Of a stretch of DNA of 64,000 bases, positions 35,843-46,094 are shown piece after piece. Source of the DNA: an uncultured Aquimarina sp. (GTDB lineage Bacteria > Bacteroidota > Bacteroidia > Flavobacteriales > Flavobacteriaceae). The DNA is taken from positions 62,001 through 126,000 of the forward strand of contig CANLMN010000006.1 of NCBI GenBank assembly GCA_947492105.1, written 5' to 3'. A model generated the notes under the pieces. It was not told the origin of the DNA. It worked only from the letters and a program-made list of their open reading frames with translations, and did not search any database. The translations under genes and the position numbers were made by a program. Every line of letters starts with the position of its first letter. Position 1 is the stretch's first letter.

Positions 35843-37441
35843 TTAATCTATGGTCGGTATACTTCCCCACCACGTTTTATTAGGTTCCCAATCTTTTTTT
35901 AGCATATCCTTGCGAAGTGCTTCATGTTTTTTGAGTACATTTTGTTTTTTTTCTGCTATAGCTTCTTTCTCTTTTGCTTTGTCATAAAGTGTATCCGGAA
36001 TAGGATATTTTGCCCCAACCTCTTGGAGCCAATCTATCAGCCTGCCTGACATGTTCTTTGTTCGTTTTGCTTGTTTTATAGCAAGATCTGTATCTTCATG
36101 AATATCATTTGCCAGATTATACAACTCGTCATGACCATCTTCCCAATAATGAATAAGTTTCCAATCCCCCTTGCGCATAATAGCTACAGGCCTACCACCT
36201 TGATTCCCATAATGAGGATAATGCCAATATAGCGGTCGTTCTTCTAAAGCATCACCTTTTAATACAGGTACAATACTTTTGCCATCCAAATGCGCTTCTG
36301 GTTGTAAAGGGACACCTGCTAGATCTAACAATGTTGGAAAAAAATCACTACCAGTGACAGGAGTCCTATTTTTTTGACCATGATGATCCATCCACGGAAC
36401 ACTTATAATATATGGGATTCTGATACCACCTTCCCATTGATACCCCTTACCTCCTTTTAAAGGAAAACAATTAGTTGAATAATTATCACCAGAAACCACC
36501 CCCCCATTATCCGAGGTAAAAACTACAATGGTATTCTTATCCAAACCATTTTCTTTTAGGGCGTTCAGCACCGTTCCAACAGCATCATCCATTGTTTCTA
36601 CCAAACCTGCGTAGACGGGATTATCTTGATATTTTCGCATTGGTAAAAAATATCCATCTTCAAACCCCTTGTCAGCAATCTCCTTGTTGTTTGCTTTTTC
36701 CTGATACTTCTTCCATTTTTCTTTACTTGTTTGGATTTGACCATGTACAGCATAAAAAGACAAGTATGCCAAGAAAGGCTTGTCTTTGGATGCCTCCATA
36801 AAACGAACAGTTTCTTTTGCTAATCGCATAGAAAGATTCTCTCCCCGCTCATGATTTTTTAATTTGGGATTATTAAAAGGTGCAAAATACCCTCCGGCTG
36901 GACTTCCTCGGTGGTACCCACCTTTGTTACTATCAAAACCATGATTTTCTGGATAATGTCCTACGTCTCCAACATGCCACTTTCCTGCAAAAAAAGTGGA
37001 ATACCCTGCTTTTTTCAAAGCTTTGGGTAAGGTCATCACACTCGTATCCATATGATGTTTATAAGCTGCTGGTAACACTTTGGTATAGCGTTTTTTTGTA
37101 CGCCAATTGACACCTACAGGAGCTCCTATCCAATCAGTAATCCCATGACGTGCAGTAAATTGCCCTGTCATAAGTGTTGCACGAGAAGGACTACACACTT
37201 GAGAACCAGCATATCCATCTGTAAAAACCATTCCCCTGCCAGCAATAGCATCTATATTTGGTGTCTCATAATAGGTACTTCCCATACAACCCAAATCTGA
37301 ATATCCCAAATCATCAGCTAATATAAAAAGGATATTGGGAGCTGTTGGTTTCTTTACATCATACGTATACACTGCTTTTGTATGACATGCCCCAAAGACA
37401 AACAATACACTTATTATACAAACGATTAGCCATTTTTTCAT
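35843..37441 (-). CDS. S1 family sulfatase, arylsulfatase A-like lipoprotein
   Basis: Sulfatase of about 532 residues. An ATG at 37477 is possible, but the one at 37441 begins directly with a lipoprotein signal (VFVFGAC) and is preferred. It has LADDLGYSDLGCMG, formylglycine motif CSPSR (Cys83), GKWHVGDVGHYPE, and TSDNGGVVSG with GGKGYQWEGGIR. This pattern is typical of arylsulfatase A or GalNAc-sulfatase-like enzymes such as S1_16 (subfamily estimated). It lies downstream of the two GH78 genes after 148 bases, so it could be read from the same promoter or have its own. Likely partner of the GH78 enzymes in removing sulfate before rhamnose release. Confidence 0.9.
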   Translation of the reverse strand: MKKWLIVCIISVLFVFGACHTKAVYTYDVKKPTAPNILFILADDLGYSDLGCMGSTYYETPNIDAIAGRGMVFTDGYAGSQVCSPSRATLMTGQFTARHGITDWIGAPVGVNWRTKKRYTKVLPAAYKHHMDTSVMTLPKALKKAGYSTFFAGKWHVGDVGHYPENHGFDSNKGGYHRGSPAGGYFAPFNNPKLKNHERGENLSMRLAKETVRFMEASKDKPFLAYLSFYAVHGQIQTSKEKWKKYQEKANNKEIADKGFEDGYFLPMRKYQDNPVYAGLVETMDDAVGTVLNALKENGLDKNTIVVFTSDNGGVVSGDNYSTNCFPLKGGKGYQWEGGIRIPYIISVPWMDHHGQKNRTPVTGSDFFPTLLDLAGVPLQPEAHLDGKSIVPVLKGDALEERPLYWHYPHYGNQGGRPVAIMRKGDWKLIHYWEDGHDELYNLANDIHEDTDLAIKQAKRTKNMSGRLIDWLQEVGAKYPIPDTLYDKAKEKEAIAEKKQNVLKKHEALRKDMLKKDWEPNKTWWGSIPTID

Positions 37442-37589
37442 GTATATATTATTGTACCATTTTTTTGGAAATTTCATTAATATAATCCTCTTTCATGACC
37501 TCTTATCATTCTTGTGATAAACAAACACATTGAATGTAATCCTTTTGATTTTTTATATCATCAGAATTCATCAATGTGCAGTTGCTTAC

Positions 37590-40370
37590 CTATTTTTGAA
37601 GAACTGTCGAGAATTTATAGGTTCCTGATGTTACAGACAATTTGAATTCTGCTCCCTTTTTATACACTAATTTTGCATTGGGACTATCCTTAAAAGCCAC
37701 ACCATTTAGCATCAAATCATCTTCTATTTTACCCGGAATTATAATTTCGGCAGTAGTATTTGCTGGTATGGTAACATCAATAGAAAATATGCCCTTTTCA
37801 ATTTTCCAAGAAGAAGCAACCGCTCCATAGGTTGTATTTAAAGATGCTGCAGCTGAGGTTAATTTTTCATTTGTTTTTGGAGCAATTCTAATCTTTTTAT
37901 AACCTGGTTCCAGAGGAGCTATCCCAGCAATACGCTCGTAGATCCATTCGCCTATCGCACCGTATGCATAATGATTAAGACTATTCATCTTCTGCTCATT
38001 AAATCCATCTGCTTTGCTATAACTATTCCAACGTTCCCAAATAGTTGTCGCTCCTTGATTGATAGAATAGAACCAAGACGGATATGTTTCATTAAACAAT
38101 AGTGTATAAATTAAGTCTGTTCTTCCCATATCATCTAATACCTGAGATAAAAGTGGTGTTCCTAAGAAACCTGTTCTTAAATGATTATTGGCTTCACTTA
38201 ATTTTCTTATTAAGTTTTCTTGTACATTTTTTTTCTTAGCTTCTGGAACCAAATCAAATGCTAGAGGTAATAAATAAGAAGTTTGTGTTTCTGGAACTTC
38301 TTTTATTTTTCCAGAAGCATCAAAAAACTTATTATCAAACGCTTTTGCTACAGATTGATATAGCTTCATATAGGTATTATACTCATCTGTTTTACCTAGT
38401 ACTTTAGCCGTTTGTGCTGTTAGTTTTGCAGAACGCGCAAAAAATGCTGTACCAATTAAATTAAGAGCTGTATCGCCTTTGGTATTTCCATTTTCTGGAT
38501 ACGGCTGTAACCAATCTGCAAAGAAGCCCATCCTGGATATATTATTTTTGGAAGAAGCTTGATGATAAGCTACCCAAGCTTTCATGGTTTCGTAATTTTC
38601 TTCTAAAATTGTTGTATCGCCGGTTCTAAAATATATTTTCCAAGGAATAATGGTACATACATCTCCCCAACCTGCACTTACTTTATTATTATTCAAAACA
38701 TCAGGTACTACCCATGGAATTCCTCCATTATCATATTGGGATTCTCTTACACTTTGTAACCAACTTGCCCAAAATTTATATACATCTGCATTAAAAATAG
38801 AAGTTGGTCCGAATACCTGCGCATCTCCGGTCCATCCCATACGCTCATCACGTTGCGGGCAATCGGTTGGTATATCAAAAAAGTTACCACGTAACCCCCA
38901 AACAATATTACTTTGTAATTGATTTAATTTTTTGTGAGAGGATGTAAAAGTTCCGTTTTCTCCAAAATCTGAATATTGGACAAGTCCAGTAACCCAATCT
39001 TTGGTAGGTTTTTTGGTTGTATCAAAACCACTTAATTCTACATATCTAAATCCATGAAATGTAAATTTTGGCATCCACTCTATAACTCCATCCTTGGATG
39101 CTGTATAATAATTGGTAGATGCTGCACTTCTGTAATTTTCTGTGTAAAAAGTCCCATCTGGAGATAACATTTCTGCAAATCTAATTTTGAGTGTTTCCCC
39201 TTTTTTCATAGGCACTCTTACCAATGGCACTCCTACCATATTTTGTTTTAGATCAAAGACAACTGTTCCTTCTTTTTCTGTAAGTTCTTTTGTAGTAATT
39301 TTAATTTTAGATTTTACTGTGGTATGCCTTTTGGGTTGTAAGCTTATGCTATCAGCAACAGAAAAAGCATTTACAGCTTCCCAATCATTCCCTTTGAAGT
39401 TCGTAGTTGTCCAATTTGCCATTTCTAAATTAGCATCATACGTTTCTCCATCATAAATTTCAGAAAGCCTAATAGGTCCTTTTGTAGTTCCTTTCCAACT
39501 TTTATCAGAGACAATCACTTGTTTGGCACCATCATCTGTGACAATCTCTAATTGACATATAATTTTTGGAGTCTCTGTATCACTCCAAAACGATTTCATC
39601 CAACCTAATCTACCCGAATGCCAACCTGCAGCTAGTTCTACGCCAATCGTATTTTTTCCAGATGCAATAAAATCACTTACATCATAAGTAATAGTTTCTA
39701 TGCGTTTCTTGTAAGGTGTATATCCTGGAGGCATAACATCATCGCTCACGTCTTTTCCATTTATAGCTACATCAAAAACCCCCTTGGCCGTAATATATAA
39801 TCTTGCAGAAGTCACTTTTTTGGATAATTCAAAATCCTTTCTTAAGTACTGAGGCCTGTGTATGACATTATCTTGGCTCCCCATCACTTTTTCTTTTTTA
39901 GTATCTAAACCAATCCACTTTGCTTTCCAATCATCATTAGATAATAAACCTAATTCAAAATTGCTCGTATCACTCCAATTAGACCCTACATCCTCTTGGT
40001 TCCAATATTTTACTTGCCAATATACTTTTTGACGTGATTTCAGCTCTTTCCCTTTATAATTAATCCATGCTGATTGACTTGTTTGCTGTTTTTGCGAGTC
40101 CCATAAGTCTGGACTATCCGGTAACAAATCTGGATTACTAGCGACTACAATTTGGTAAGCTGATTGGCCTTTTACTTCATCCAAAAAGGGTAATTGCCAA
40201 GAAAAAGTAGGTGTTGCATCATAAAATCCTAGTGGATTTTTAAATCCTTCTGAAATGGTCAAATTTTTGGGTTCTTCCAAAATCTGCGGCTCTTTACATG
40301 ATATCTGACTTAGTAAAGTAAAACAACCAATGGCTAGAAAAAGGTATTTAATCATGATTTTATTAAGCAT
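37590..40370 (-). CDS. GH78 alpha-L-rhamnosidase, lipoprotein (tandem copy 1)
   Basis: A 926-residue lipoprotein (lipobox LLSQISC; Met1 or Met6 possible). The architecture is the full GH78 set: N-terminal Fn3-like domain, Bac_rhamnosid_N sandwich (KWIGLDT, LYITAKGVFDVAINGKDV), an antiparallel sandwich, the (alpha/alpha)6 catalytic barrel from about 490, and a C-terminal sandwich. The general-acid segment DCPQRDERMGWTGD has Glu509. The distal catalytic Glu lies in GATTIWERW at about residue 779. It hydrolyses terminal alpha-L-rhamnose with inversion (family knowledge). Only 4 bases separate it from its upstream paralogue, with which it is collinear along the full length. Confidence 0.93.
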   Translation of the reverse strand: MLNKIMIKYLFLAIGCFTLLSQISCKEPQILEEPKNLTISEGFKNPLGFYDATPTFSWQLPFLDEVKGQSAYQIVVASNPDLLPDSPDLWDSQKQQTSQSAWINYKGKELKSRQKVYWQVKYWNQEDVGSNWSDTSNFELGLLSNDDWKAKWIGLDTKKEKVMGSQDNVIHRPQYLRKDFELSKKVTSARLYITAKGVFDVAINGKDVSDDVMPPGYTPYKKRIETITYDVSDFIASGKNTIGVELAAGWHSGRLGWMKSFWSDTETPKIICQLEIVTDDGAKQVIVSDKSWKGTTKGPIRLSEIYDGETYDANLEMANWTTTNFKGNDWEAVNAFSVADSISLQPKRHTTVKSKIKITTKELTEKEGTVVFDLKQNMVGVPLVRVPMKKGETLKIRFAEMLSPDGTFYTENYRSAASTNYYTASKDGVIEWMPKFTFHGFRYVELSGFDTTKKPTKDWVTGLVQYSDFGENGTFTSSHKKLNQLQSNIVWGLRGNFFDIPTDCPQRDERMGWTGDAQVFGPTSIFNADVYKFWASWLQSVRESQYDNGGIPWVVPDVLNNNKVSAGWGDVCTIIPWKIYFRTGDTTILEENYETMKAWVAYHQASSKNNISRMGFFADWLQPYPENGNTKGDTALNLIGTAFFARSAKLTAQTAKVLGKTDEYNTYMKLYQSVAKAFDNKFFDASGKIKEVPETQTSYLLPLAFDLVPEAKKKNVQENLIRKLSEANNHLRTGFLGTPLLSQVLDDMGRTDLIYTLLFNETYPSWFYSINQGATTIWERWNSYSKADGFNEQKMNSLNHYAYGAIGEWIYERIAGIAPLEPGYKKIRIAPKTNEKLTSAAASLNTTYGAVASSWKIEKGIFSIDVTIPANTTAEIIIPGKIEDDLMLNGVAFKDSPNAKLVYKKGAEFKLSVTSGTYKFSTVLQK

Positions 40371-40374
40371 TTAT

Positions 40375-43164
40375 TTAAAATTTAGATTCGAATTTATAGG
40401 TTCCTGAGTTTACCAAAAATACTAACGGCACTTTGCTATCACTCTGTAATTTTATATCAGAAGTCTCTTTGAAAGGTCTTCCGTTTATCAATAATCCTGT
40501 CATTTTTTTGTAGGGCATATGGATTTCTGCCGATGTATTAGGAGGGACTACAACATCAAGCCGAAATGTAGTGTTCTCAAGCTCCCATGATGATGACACT
40601 TTGCCAAAAGGTGTGTTCAAAGAAGCTGATGCTGAAGTCAATAAAGAATTAGGTTGTGGTGCAATTCTAATCTTTTTATAACCTGCTTGCAATGGAGCGA
40701 TTCCTGCGATACGCTCATACATCCATTGCCCTATAGCTCCATAGGCATAATGATTCAAACTATTCATGCTCTGAGGATTAAACCCCTCTTCTTTACTAAA
40801 ACTATTCCAACGCTCCCACATAGTCGTAGCACCCTGGTTTATGGAATAGAACCAAGATGGATAAGTTTCTTTGAATAGAATTTTATACATTAGGTCTATT
40901 TCTCCCATAGCATCCAAGACCTTTGGTAAAATAGGAGTTCCTAGGAATCCTGTACCAAGGTGATAATCTGCTTTCTTAATTACTTCCAATAAATGTTTTT
41001 GCGCTTTTATTTTATTTTCTGGTGATAATAGATCAAAATGAATGGCCAATAAATAACTTGTTTGTGTTTCTACCGTTCCCACAAATCTTGCATTGTCATC
41101 AAAAAAAGTTTTTTCGAAAACACTTGCTACCGCTCTGTATAAGTCTTTATACTTTTTCTCTTCTTCATTTTTACCTAAAACAGCTGCAATTTTGGAGACT
41201 AAATGTGCAGAATGTGCAAAAAAAGCAGTGTGGATTAGATCTTTTGGGGTATCTCCTCTATTAGCTTTTTTTAGAGTTTTAGAAGGATACGGTTGCAACC
41301 AATCTCCAAAGGAATGCATCTTTGGCTGATAGGCTTGTTTTTTAACTTTAGACTGATAATAGCCTACCCATTTTTTTGCTGATTCGTAACTTTCTTCCAG
41401 TACTGTAATATCTCCAGTTGCTTTATAAATATCCCAAGGAATACTAACACTAGCATCTCCCCAACCAGAACTACCATTCTTATTCTGAATCACATCTGGT
41501 ACGATATAAGGTACTAAACCATTTTTATGTTCAGATTGATTTTCTCTTAAACTCTGTAACCAAGCCGTCCAAAAAGCATGTGTATTATAATTAAATAAGG
41601 CTGTAGGCGCAATGACTTGCGCATCTCCTGTCCACCCTAAACGCTCATCACGTTGCGGACAGTCCGTAGGTATATCAAAAAAGTTATCCCGTAACCCCCA
41701 AGTAATATTACTTTGCAATTGATTTAATTTATCATGCGAGGACGTAAATGTTCCGTTTTTATCGAAATCAGAATGTTGTGCTATAGCTTGTACCCAAGTC
41801 ACCTCTGGTTTTGCATTTGGATCATATCCGCTTACTTCTATATACTGAAAGCCATGGAAAGTAAATTTTGGTGCATATTCTATAACGCCATCTTTTGCTG
41901 CAATATAGTAATCGGTAGATTTTGCAGATCTGTAATTTTTAGTATAAAATGTATTGTCTTTTAATAACATTTCAGAAAAACGAATTTTCAAAGTATCGCC
42001 TTTTTTCATAGGCACCTTTACTTTAGGAATACCTACAATATTTTGTTTTACATTAAAAACGGCCGAGTTTCCTTTTACAGAAACAATTTCTACGTCTTTT
42101 ATAACAGTTTGATTTTTTACTGTATGATGTCTTTTAGGTGCTAATTTAACAGTCTTGGATATTTCTTCAGTTTCTACAACCTGCCATGCATTTGCATTAA
42201 AAGTACTGGTTGTCCAGTTAGGAATTTCTAAATTTGCATCATAAGTTTCTCCATCATAAACTCCTGCTAAACGCAATGGTCCGTTAATTGTTCCTTTCCA
42301 ACTTTCATCAGACACTACTATTTTTTTACTTCCATTTTTTAAGATAATTTCTAGTTGGCATAGTATTTTTGGTGATGCAAAGTTTTCGTAAAGTGCTTTT
42401 CCTCTACTAATCCTCCCTGAATGCCACCCAGAAGCCAATTCAACAGCTACAATATTCTCTCCTTTTTCTAAAAGTGTAGTAACATCATAAGTAAGAGTTT
42501 CTATACGATGATTATAGGGTGTCCATCCCGGAGTCATGACATCATCACTTACATCTTTTCCGTTTAAATGCACATCAAAAACTCCTTTTGCGGTTATATA
42601 AAGGCGTGCAGATTCTATAGGTGTACCTACGTTAAATTGCTTACGCAGATACTGTGGTCTATGCATTAAAAAGTCTCTAACACCTTTTATACTATCTTTT
42701 GCCGTATCTAATCCAATCCATTGCCCCTTCCAATCACTATTAGAAAGTAAACCTAATTCAAAAGTATGTACGGCGCTCCATACTGATTTCTTCTTATTCT
42801 GATCCCAATATCTTACTTGCCAATATCCTTTTTGTCGAGATTCTAATGGCTTTCCCTTATACTTTAACCATGTAGATTGATTTGATATCTGCTTGTTAGA
42901 GTCCCACAAATCCGCATTATTGGGTAATAATTTTGGGGTACTCGCTACGACTATTTGATATGCCGTTTGAGACTTTACTTTTTTTGAAACTGGTAAATTC
43001 CACGAAAATGTTGGTTCTGGATTATAAAAACCAATTGGATTGACAAAACCTTCAGAAATCCTCAATGAATTTGGCTGTCCTATGATGGTATTTTGATAAC
43101 AAGAACTAACTAACAAAAAGGCAATAGAAAAGAAAATGATTAAACAACTAGGCTTTAACTTCAT
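40375..43164 (-). CDS. GH78 alpha-L-rhamnosidase, lipoprotein (tandem copy 2)
   Basis: A 929-residue lipoprotein (lipobox LLVSSC). The frame opens with TTG at 43167 followed at once by the ATG used here. It has all GH78 domains of its neighbour, with the catalytic segments DCPQRDERLGWTGD and GATTMWERW intact. Compared with the other copy it carries a slightly longer helix-loop (KKANRGDTPKDLIH) in the barrel. The two genes evidently arose by duplication and have diverged enough to suggest different linkage or sulfation preferences (inference). It is the first gene of its operon, with 455 upstream bases that contain a direct-repeat motif shared with the PL24 promoter region. Confidence 0.93.
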   Translation of the reverse strand: MKLKPSCLIIFFSIAFLLVSSCYQNTIIGQPNSLRISEGFVNPIGFYNPEPTFSWNLPVSKKVKSQTAYQIVVASTPKLLPNNADLWDSNKQISNQSTWLKYKGKPLESRQKGYWQVRYWDQNKKKSVWSAVHTFELGLLSNSDWKGQWIGLDTAKDSIKGVRDFLMHRPQYLRKQFNVGTPIESARLYITAKGVFDVHLNGKDVSDDVMTPGWTPYNHRIETLTYDVTTLLEKGENIVAVELASGWHSGRISRGKALYENFASPKILCQLEIILKNGSKKIVVSDESWKGTINGPLRLAGVYDGETYDANLEIPNWTTSTFNANAWQVVETEEISKTVKLAPKRHHTVKNQTVIKDVEIVSVKGNSAVFNVKQNIVGIPKVKVPMKKGDTLKIRFSEMLLKDNTFYTKNYRSAKSTDYYIAAKDGVIEYAPKFTFHGFQYIEVSGYDPNAKPEVTWVQAIAQHSDFDKNGTFTSSHDKLNQLQSNITWGLRDNFFDIPTDCPQRDERLGWTGDAQVIAPTALFNYNTHAFWTAWLQSLRENQSEHKNGLVPYIVPDVIQNKNGSSGWGDASVSIPWDIYKATGDITVLEESYESAKKWVGYYQSKVKKQAYQPKMHSFGDWLQPYPSKTLKKANRGDTPKDLIHTAFFAHSAHLVSKIAAVLGKNEEEKKYKDLYRAVASVFEKTFFDDNARFVGTVETQTSYLLAIHFDLLSPENKIKAQKHLLEVIKKADYHLGTGFLGTPILPKVLDAMGEIDLMYKILFKETYPSWFYSINQGATTMWERWNSFSKEEGFNPQSMNSLNHYAYGAIGQWMYERIAGIAPLQAGYKKIRIAPQPNSLLTSASASLNTPFGKVSSSWELENTTFRLDVVVPPNTSAEIHMPYKKMTGLLINGRPFKETSDIKLQSDSKVPLVFLVNSGTYKFESKF

Positions 43165-43417
43165 CAAGATTTCGTATTAGTACATTTGAATAGTTCTTGT
43201 TTTTTCAAACAAGCGATTTAGAGAAACAGCTTAGGTTTTCGATTGCTATAAAAAGGTTCTTTTTACTCAATTTTGTCTTTTTCTTAGCTCGCAGCACTGC
43301 TATAAGGAGCAAAAAAAACTTCCATTGATAAAAAACACTTATTCTTTACCAGAATCAAAAAAGACTAAACCACTTCGGATTTTGAAAAGCAATATCTTAC
43401 TTTTTATAAAATAAACT

Positions 43418-43435
43418 ATCCTGAACTGTCTCGTA
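43418..43435 (-). promoter_or_regulatory. Candidate operator upstream of the GH78 operon
   Basis: Plus-strand sequence ATCCTGAACTGTCTCGTA. It matches the site at 48293-48310 (ATCCTGAACTATCCTGTA) in 15 of 18 positions, and both lie upstream of minus-strand genes of the same locus. The half-sites are one helical turn apart. This one is about 255 bases from the GH78 start codon, and the second half is degenerate. Binding protein unknown. Confidence 0.35.
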
Positions 43436-43559
43436 TTTTATGTTTTTTCTTACATAAAATATTATGCATTACAAATCCGCTCTGATTAGCGGTATTTTAG
43501 CATACAAACAGTATCAAACATTTTTTTGCCTCTATAAAAAATAAAAACGAGCGGATATT

Positions 43560-43596
43560 AAAAAAGACCGTCCAAATACTTTATTCGGACGGTCTT
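43560..43596 (-). terminator. Rho-independent terminator after the 849-frame PL24 gene
   Basis: Perfect 9-base stem AGACCGTCC/GGACGGTCT with a 13-base loop. On the minus strand it is followed by a run of T. It lies about 25 bases beyond the stop codon of the PL24 gene, so PL24 and GH78 transcripts are separated here. Confidence 0.85.
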
Positions 43597-43619
43597 CTGG
43601 TATACTGAAAATTATATTA

Positions 43620-46094
43620 TTATCTAATAACTAGTTTTTTATGAAACACCTTGTTATTCTGATTCACGACTTTTACAAAATAAACACCAGTATTAAATTC
43701 ACCATTATTATCTATTTGAAGACGTTCTTGATTGGTGGAGCTACTATAAACTACCTTTCCTACGACATCATGTATCATAACATCCACTTTTCCTAACTTA
43801 TTTAAAGCTATGGTAAAATTTGTTTTTGCCGGATTTGGATAGATTTTTACTGTATTTTCCACTAATTCATTCGTATTAATACTCAGAGCGTTTGATATTA
43901 ACTCTGCACTCCATTTGCTTCTATCATCTTCTAAAGAAGAATATATGACATTGTCATTTTCATCATTATATAAAAAGCGGTTCACTCCATTCTTGGCTTG
44001 AAAACGATATGTATTATCTTCTTCTATATAAATAACCGTCCACTGCTTATCAGCATCCGTAGTTGGAGCATTTTTTCCTGTATTAATGACTGTTCCTACT
44101 GGGGTACCTGCTGCTCTTAACACACCTTTATCCGTTCTACTATCTATATTATAAAAACTTCCGGACCTCACAAAACTCCATTCTTTATCAAGCCCTTTTC
44201 CTGATGCACTTGTAATGACTTTATCATTTTCTGAATCCATGTATCTTCCTGTACCCACATTCTTCAATCTATAAAAATCACCTGTTAGATCTGTTTTTTC
44301 TCTTACTGTTACATTTACCGTTACTTGTTTTGAAGAAATAACTTCATCTGCGCTATTATAGGCAACAGCCTCGATCACAAAATTCCCGCCTTCTTCTGGT
44401 ATCCAATTTACTGCATACGGAGCTGTTGTAGCTTCTTGATACAACACTCCATTTACATTAAAATCAACTTTGGTAATTGATCCGTCATTAAAAAAAGCAT
44501 TTGCACGAAACTCCACTTCATCTCCAGTTCTGAACTTCTGTCCTTTTGTGGGTGACAGTAAAGCTACATGAAAAGGTGCTAGTTCCGAATCTATATCCAA
44601 ATCGATTGTTTGTAAATAAGTAGGTTGCGCACTTCCTGTTTTTCTTTCCATCAGGTAGTAATACAGTTTACCATCTGCTATATGCACTCTTCCGTGATTA
44701 AAACGTTTTCCGCTTGTCGCTTCATAAACTCTAACAAAATTATTTGTCCCTCCTTTTGCTCTTTCTACAAAAACTCTTTGGTTTTTGAGACCGATAATAA
44801 AAATATCACCTCCTGAGGTATATAAAGTTGAAGCTCCTACAAAATCTGTAGTTGTTATAAACTCCTTTGTCACGTCCCCTCCTTTTCTATAGGTATGGAT
44901 ATTCTTCGTCTCATTAAATTCCTTATCCTGAACCTGACTAATTATATGTTCATCTCCATTAGCTGTTACAATCCAGTCAAAACCTCCAGTAATCTTCACT
45001 TTATCTTTGGCTGTTGATTTCACCAATTCTCCCGGTTCAAATATTTTAACACTTTCCGCTTTAACTATAGGCAAGGTTAAATCTTCTCCTTTATGATTTT
45101 TCCAACCATCAGCACCACTTTGACTATCTGAGTAAGCATAATATACCCCATTTTGATATTCATATTGATCCTCATGATTATCCAATCGTCTCTGAAAAGC
45201 TATTCTAATTTTTCCATTTGCATATTTAATATCCCCATACAATCCCCAATCATGTGTCTCTCCTTTAGTAGATGCATCGAGTGTATTTATATGTGTAAAA
45301 TCGGTCCAAGTTGAGGTACTTGCCACATATTTAGAAAATTTATATGCTCCATTAATATTTCCACCTTGACGCATGTACATGAAGAGATCCCCAGAGTCAT
45401 TAAGGAAAAACGTTGGATAGGTCATATCTGCAAAGCTATCATGATCCTCTACCCCGTTTAGACTAAGATGTGTATAATCATTATCTGATGGATCTTTGAC
45501 AAATTTATCCAATGTAAATTCTTCGTCTGCTATAGAAGCTACATTTTTTTCGGAGTACGCATATCTAAAATAATCATTAGCAAAAGCACGTCCATGTCCA
45601 AACTTATCATAGGAATGCATATCGTATAACAAATGAATAGAACCATCCAAAGGACTAACACCCACAGCAATCGTATTATGGGACTCTCCTATCCACCATT
45701 TATTCAAAAAACCAGTATGACGATGTGGAAATTCTATTGTTGCCTTTGTACCTGTCACGGTATTATATCTCGTAAGCATCATATGCCTATCTGATTTGTC
45801 ACCTCGATACCAAGTCATGAACACGAATTCTTTGTATGTTTTTATACAATCTCCATGTGGACTAATTATCCTCCCATAACGATGTGCGTATGGAGCATTA
45901 TCTCCATTATTTGTAACCTCTGCACTATTAACTTTATCTCCATCAAAAAACAATGCTTTATCAGAAATTTGAACTTCGCTCTCTAACTTAACCTGCCCAA
46001 TTAAGTTACTATTTATCCCTAAAAATAAGCATAAAACTATAGCGGTCTGTATATACCGTATTTTAGAAATTTTGTTGGTGTTTTTTTTTCTCAT
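43620..46094 (-). CDS. PL24-type ulvan lyase with Ig, ricin-like and T9SS modules
   Basis: The frame reaches back to a TTG at 46169, but the ATG at 46094 starts a good signal peptide (ending NLIGQ), giving about 824 residues. The N-terminal 450 residues form a BNR_4-type beta-propeller. His139 (in GESHNTIAVG) and His160 (HLLYDMH) are 21 apart, and Tyr226 and Arg242 are 16 apart, as I recall for the PL24 enzyme LOR_107 (His146/His167, Tyr243/Arg259). Behind it follow an Ig-like domain (about 495-590), a ricin-type beta-trefoil-like segment (about 600-720) that may bind carbohydrate, and a T9SS type A sorting domain (IYPNPAKTNF to KKLVIR). It should be secreted and cut ulvan endolytically by beta-elimination. 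Confidence 0.87.
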   Translation of the reverse strand: MRKKNTNKISKIRYIQTAIVLCLFLGINSNLIGQVKLESEVQISDKALFFDGDKVNSAEVTNNGDNAPYAHRYGRIISPHGDCIKTYKEFVFMTWYRGDKSDRHMMLTRYNTVTGTKATIEFPHRHTGFLNKWWIGESHNTIAVGVSPLDGSIHLLYDMHSYDKFGHGRAFANDYFRYAYSEKNVASIADEEFTLDKFVKDPSDNDYTHLSLNGVEDHDSFADMTYPTFFLNDSGDLFMYMRQGGNINGAYKFSKYVASTSTWTDFTHINTLDASTKGETHDWGLYGDIKYANGKIRIAFQRRLDNHEDQYEYQNGVYYAYSDSQSGADGWKNHKGEDLTLPIVKAESVKIFEPGELVKSTAKDKVKITGGFDWIVTANGDEHIISQVQDKEFNETKNIHTYRKGGDVTKEFITTTDFVGASTLYTSGGDIFIIGLKNQRVFVERAKGGTNNFVRVYEATSGKRFNHGRVHIADGKLYYYLMERKTGSAQPTYLQTIDLDIDSELAPFHVALLSPTKGQKFRTGDEVEFRANAFFNDGSITKVDFNVNGVLYQEATTAPYAVNWIPEEGGNFVIEAVAYNSADEVISSKQVTVNVTVREKTDLTGDFYRLKNVGTGRYMDSENDKVITSASGKGLDKEWSFVRSGSFYNIDSRTDKGVLRAAGTPVGTVINTGKNAPTTDADKQWTVIYIEEDNTYRFQAKNGVNRFLYNDENDNVIYSSLEDDRSKWSAELISNALSINTNELVENTVKIYPNPAKTNFTIALNKLGKVDVMIHDVVGKVVYSSSTNQERLQIDNNGEFNTGVYFVKVVNQNNKVFHKKLVIR

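Larger units (their letters stand above)
43165..43619. other. Gene-free region upstream of the GH78 operon
   Basis: Between the PL24 gene ending at 43620 and the GH78 start. It holds a strong terminator for the PL24 gene (43560-43596) and a second small hairpin with stem CCGCT/AGCGG at 43477-43492. It also contains a candidate operator at 43418-43435. No coding frame was seen, and I could not identify a convincing TAnnTTTG box in the minus orientation. Confidence 0.5.

Noticed and set aside
37502-37518. Possible hairpin TTATCA/TGATAA upstream of the 35.8-kb sulfatase
   Set aside because: AT-only 6-base stem without a clear T-run. Too weak to call as a terminator.
43477-43492. Small CCGCT/AGCGG hairpin as a terminator
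   Set aside because: No T-run follows on the minus strand, and a much stronger terminator lies 70 bases away. Left as a feature of the gap only.
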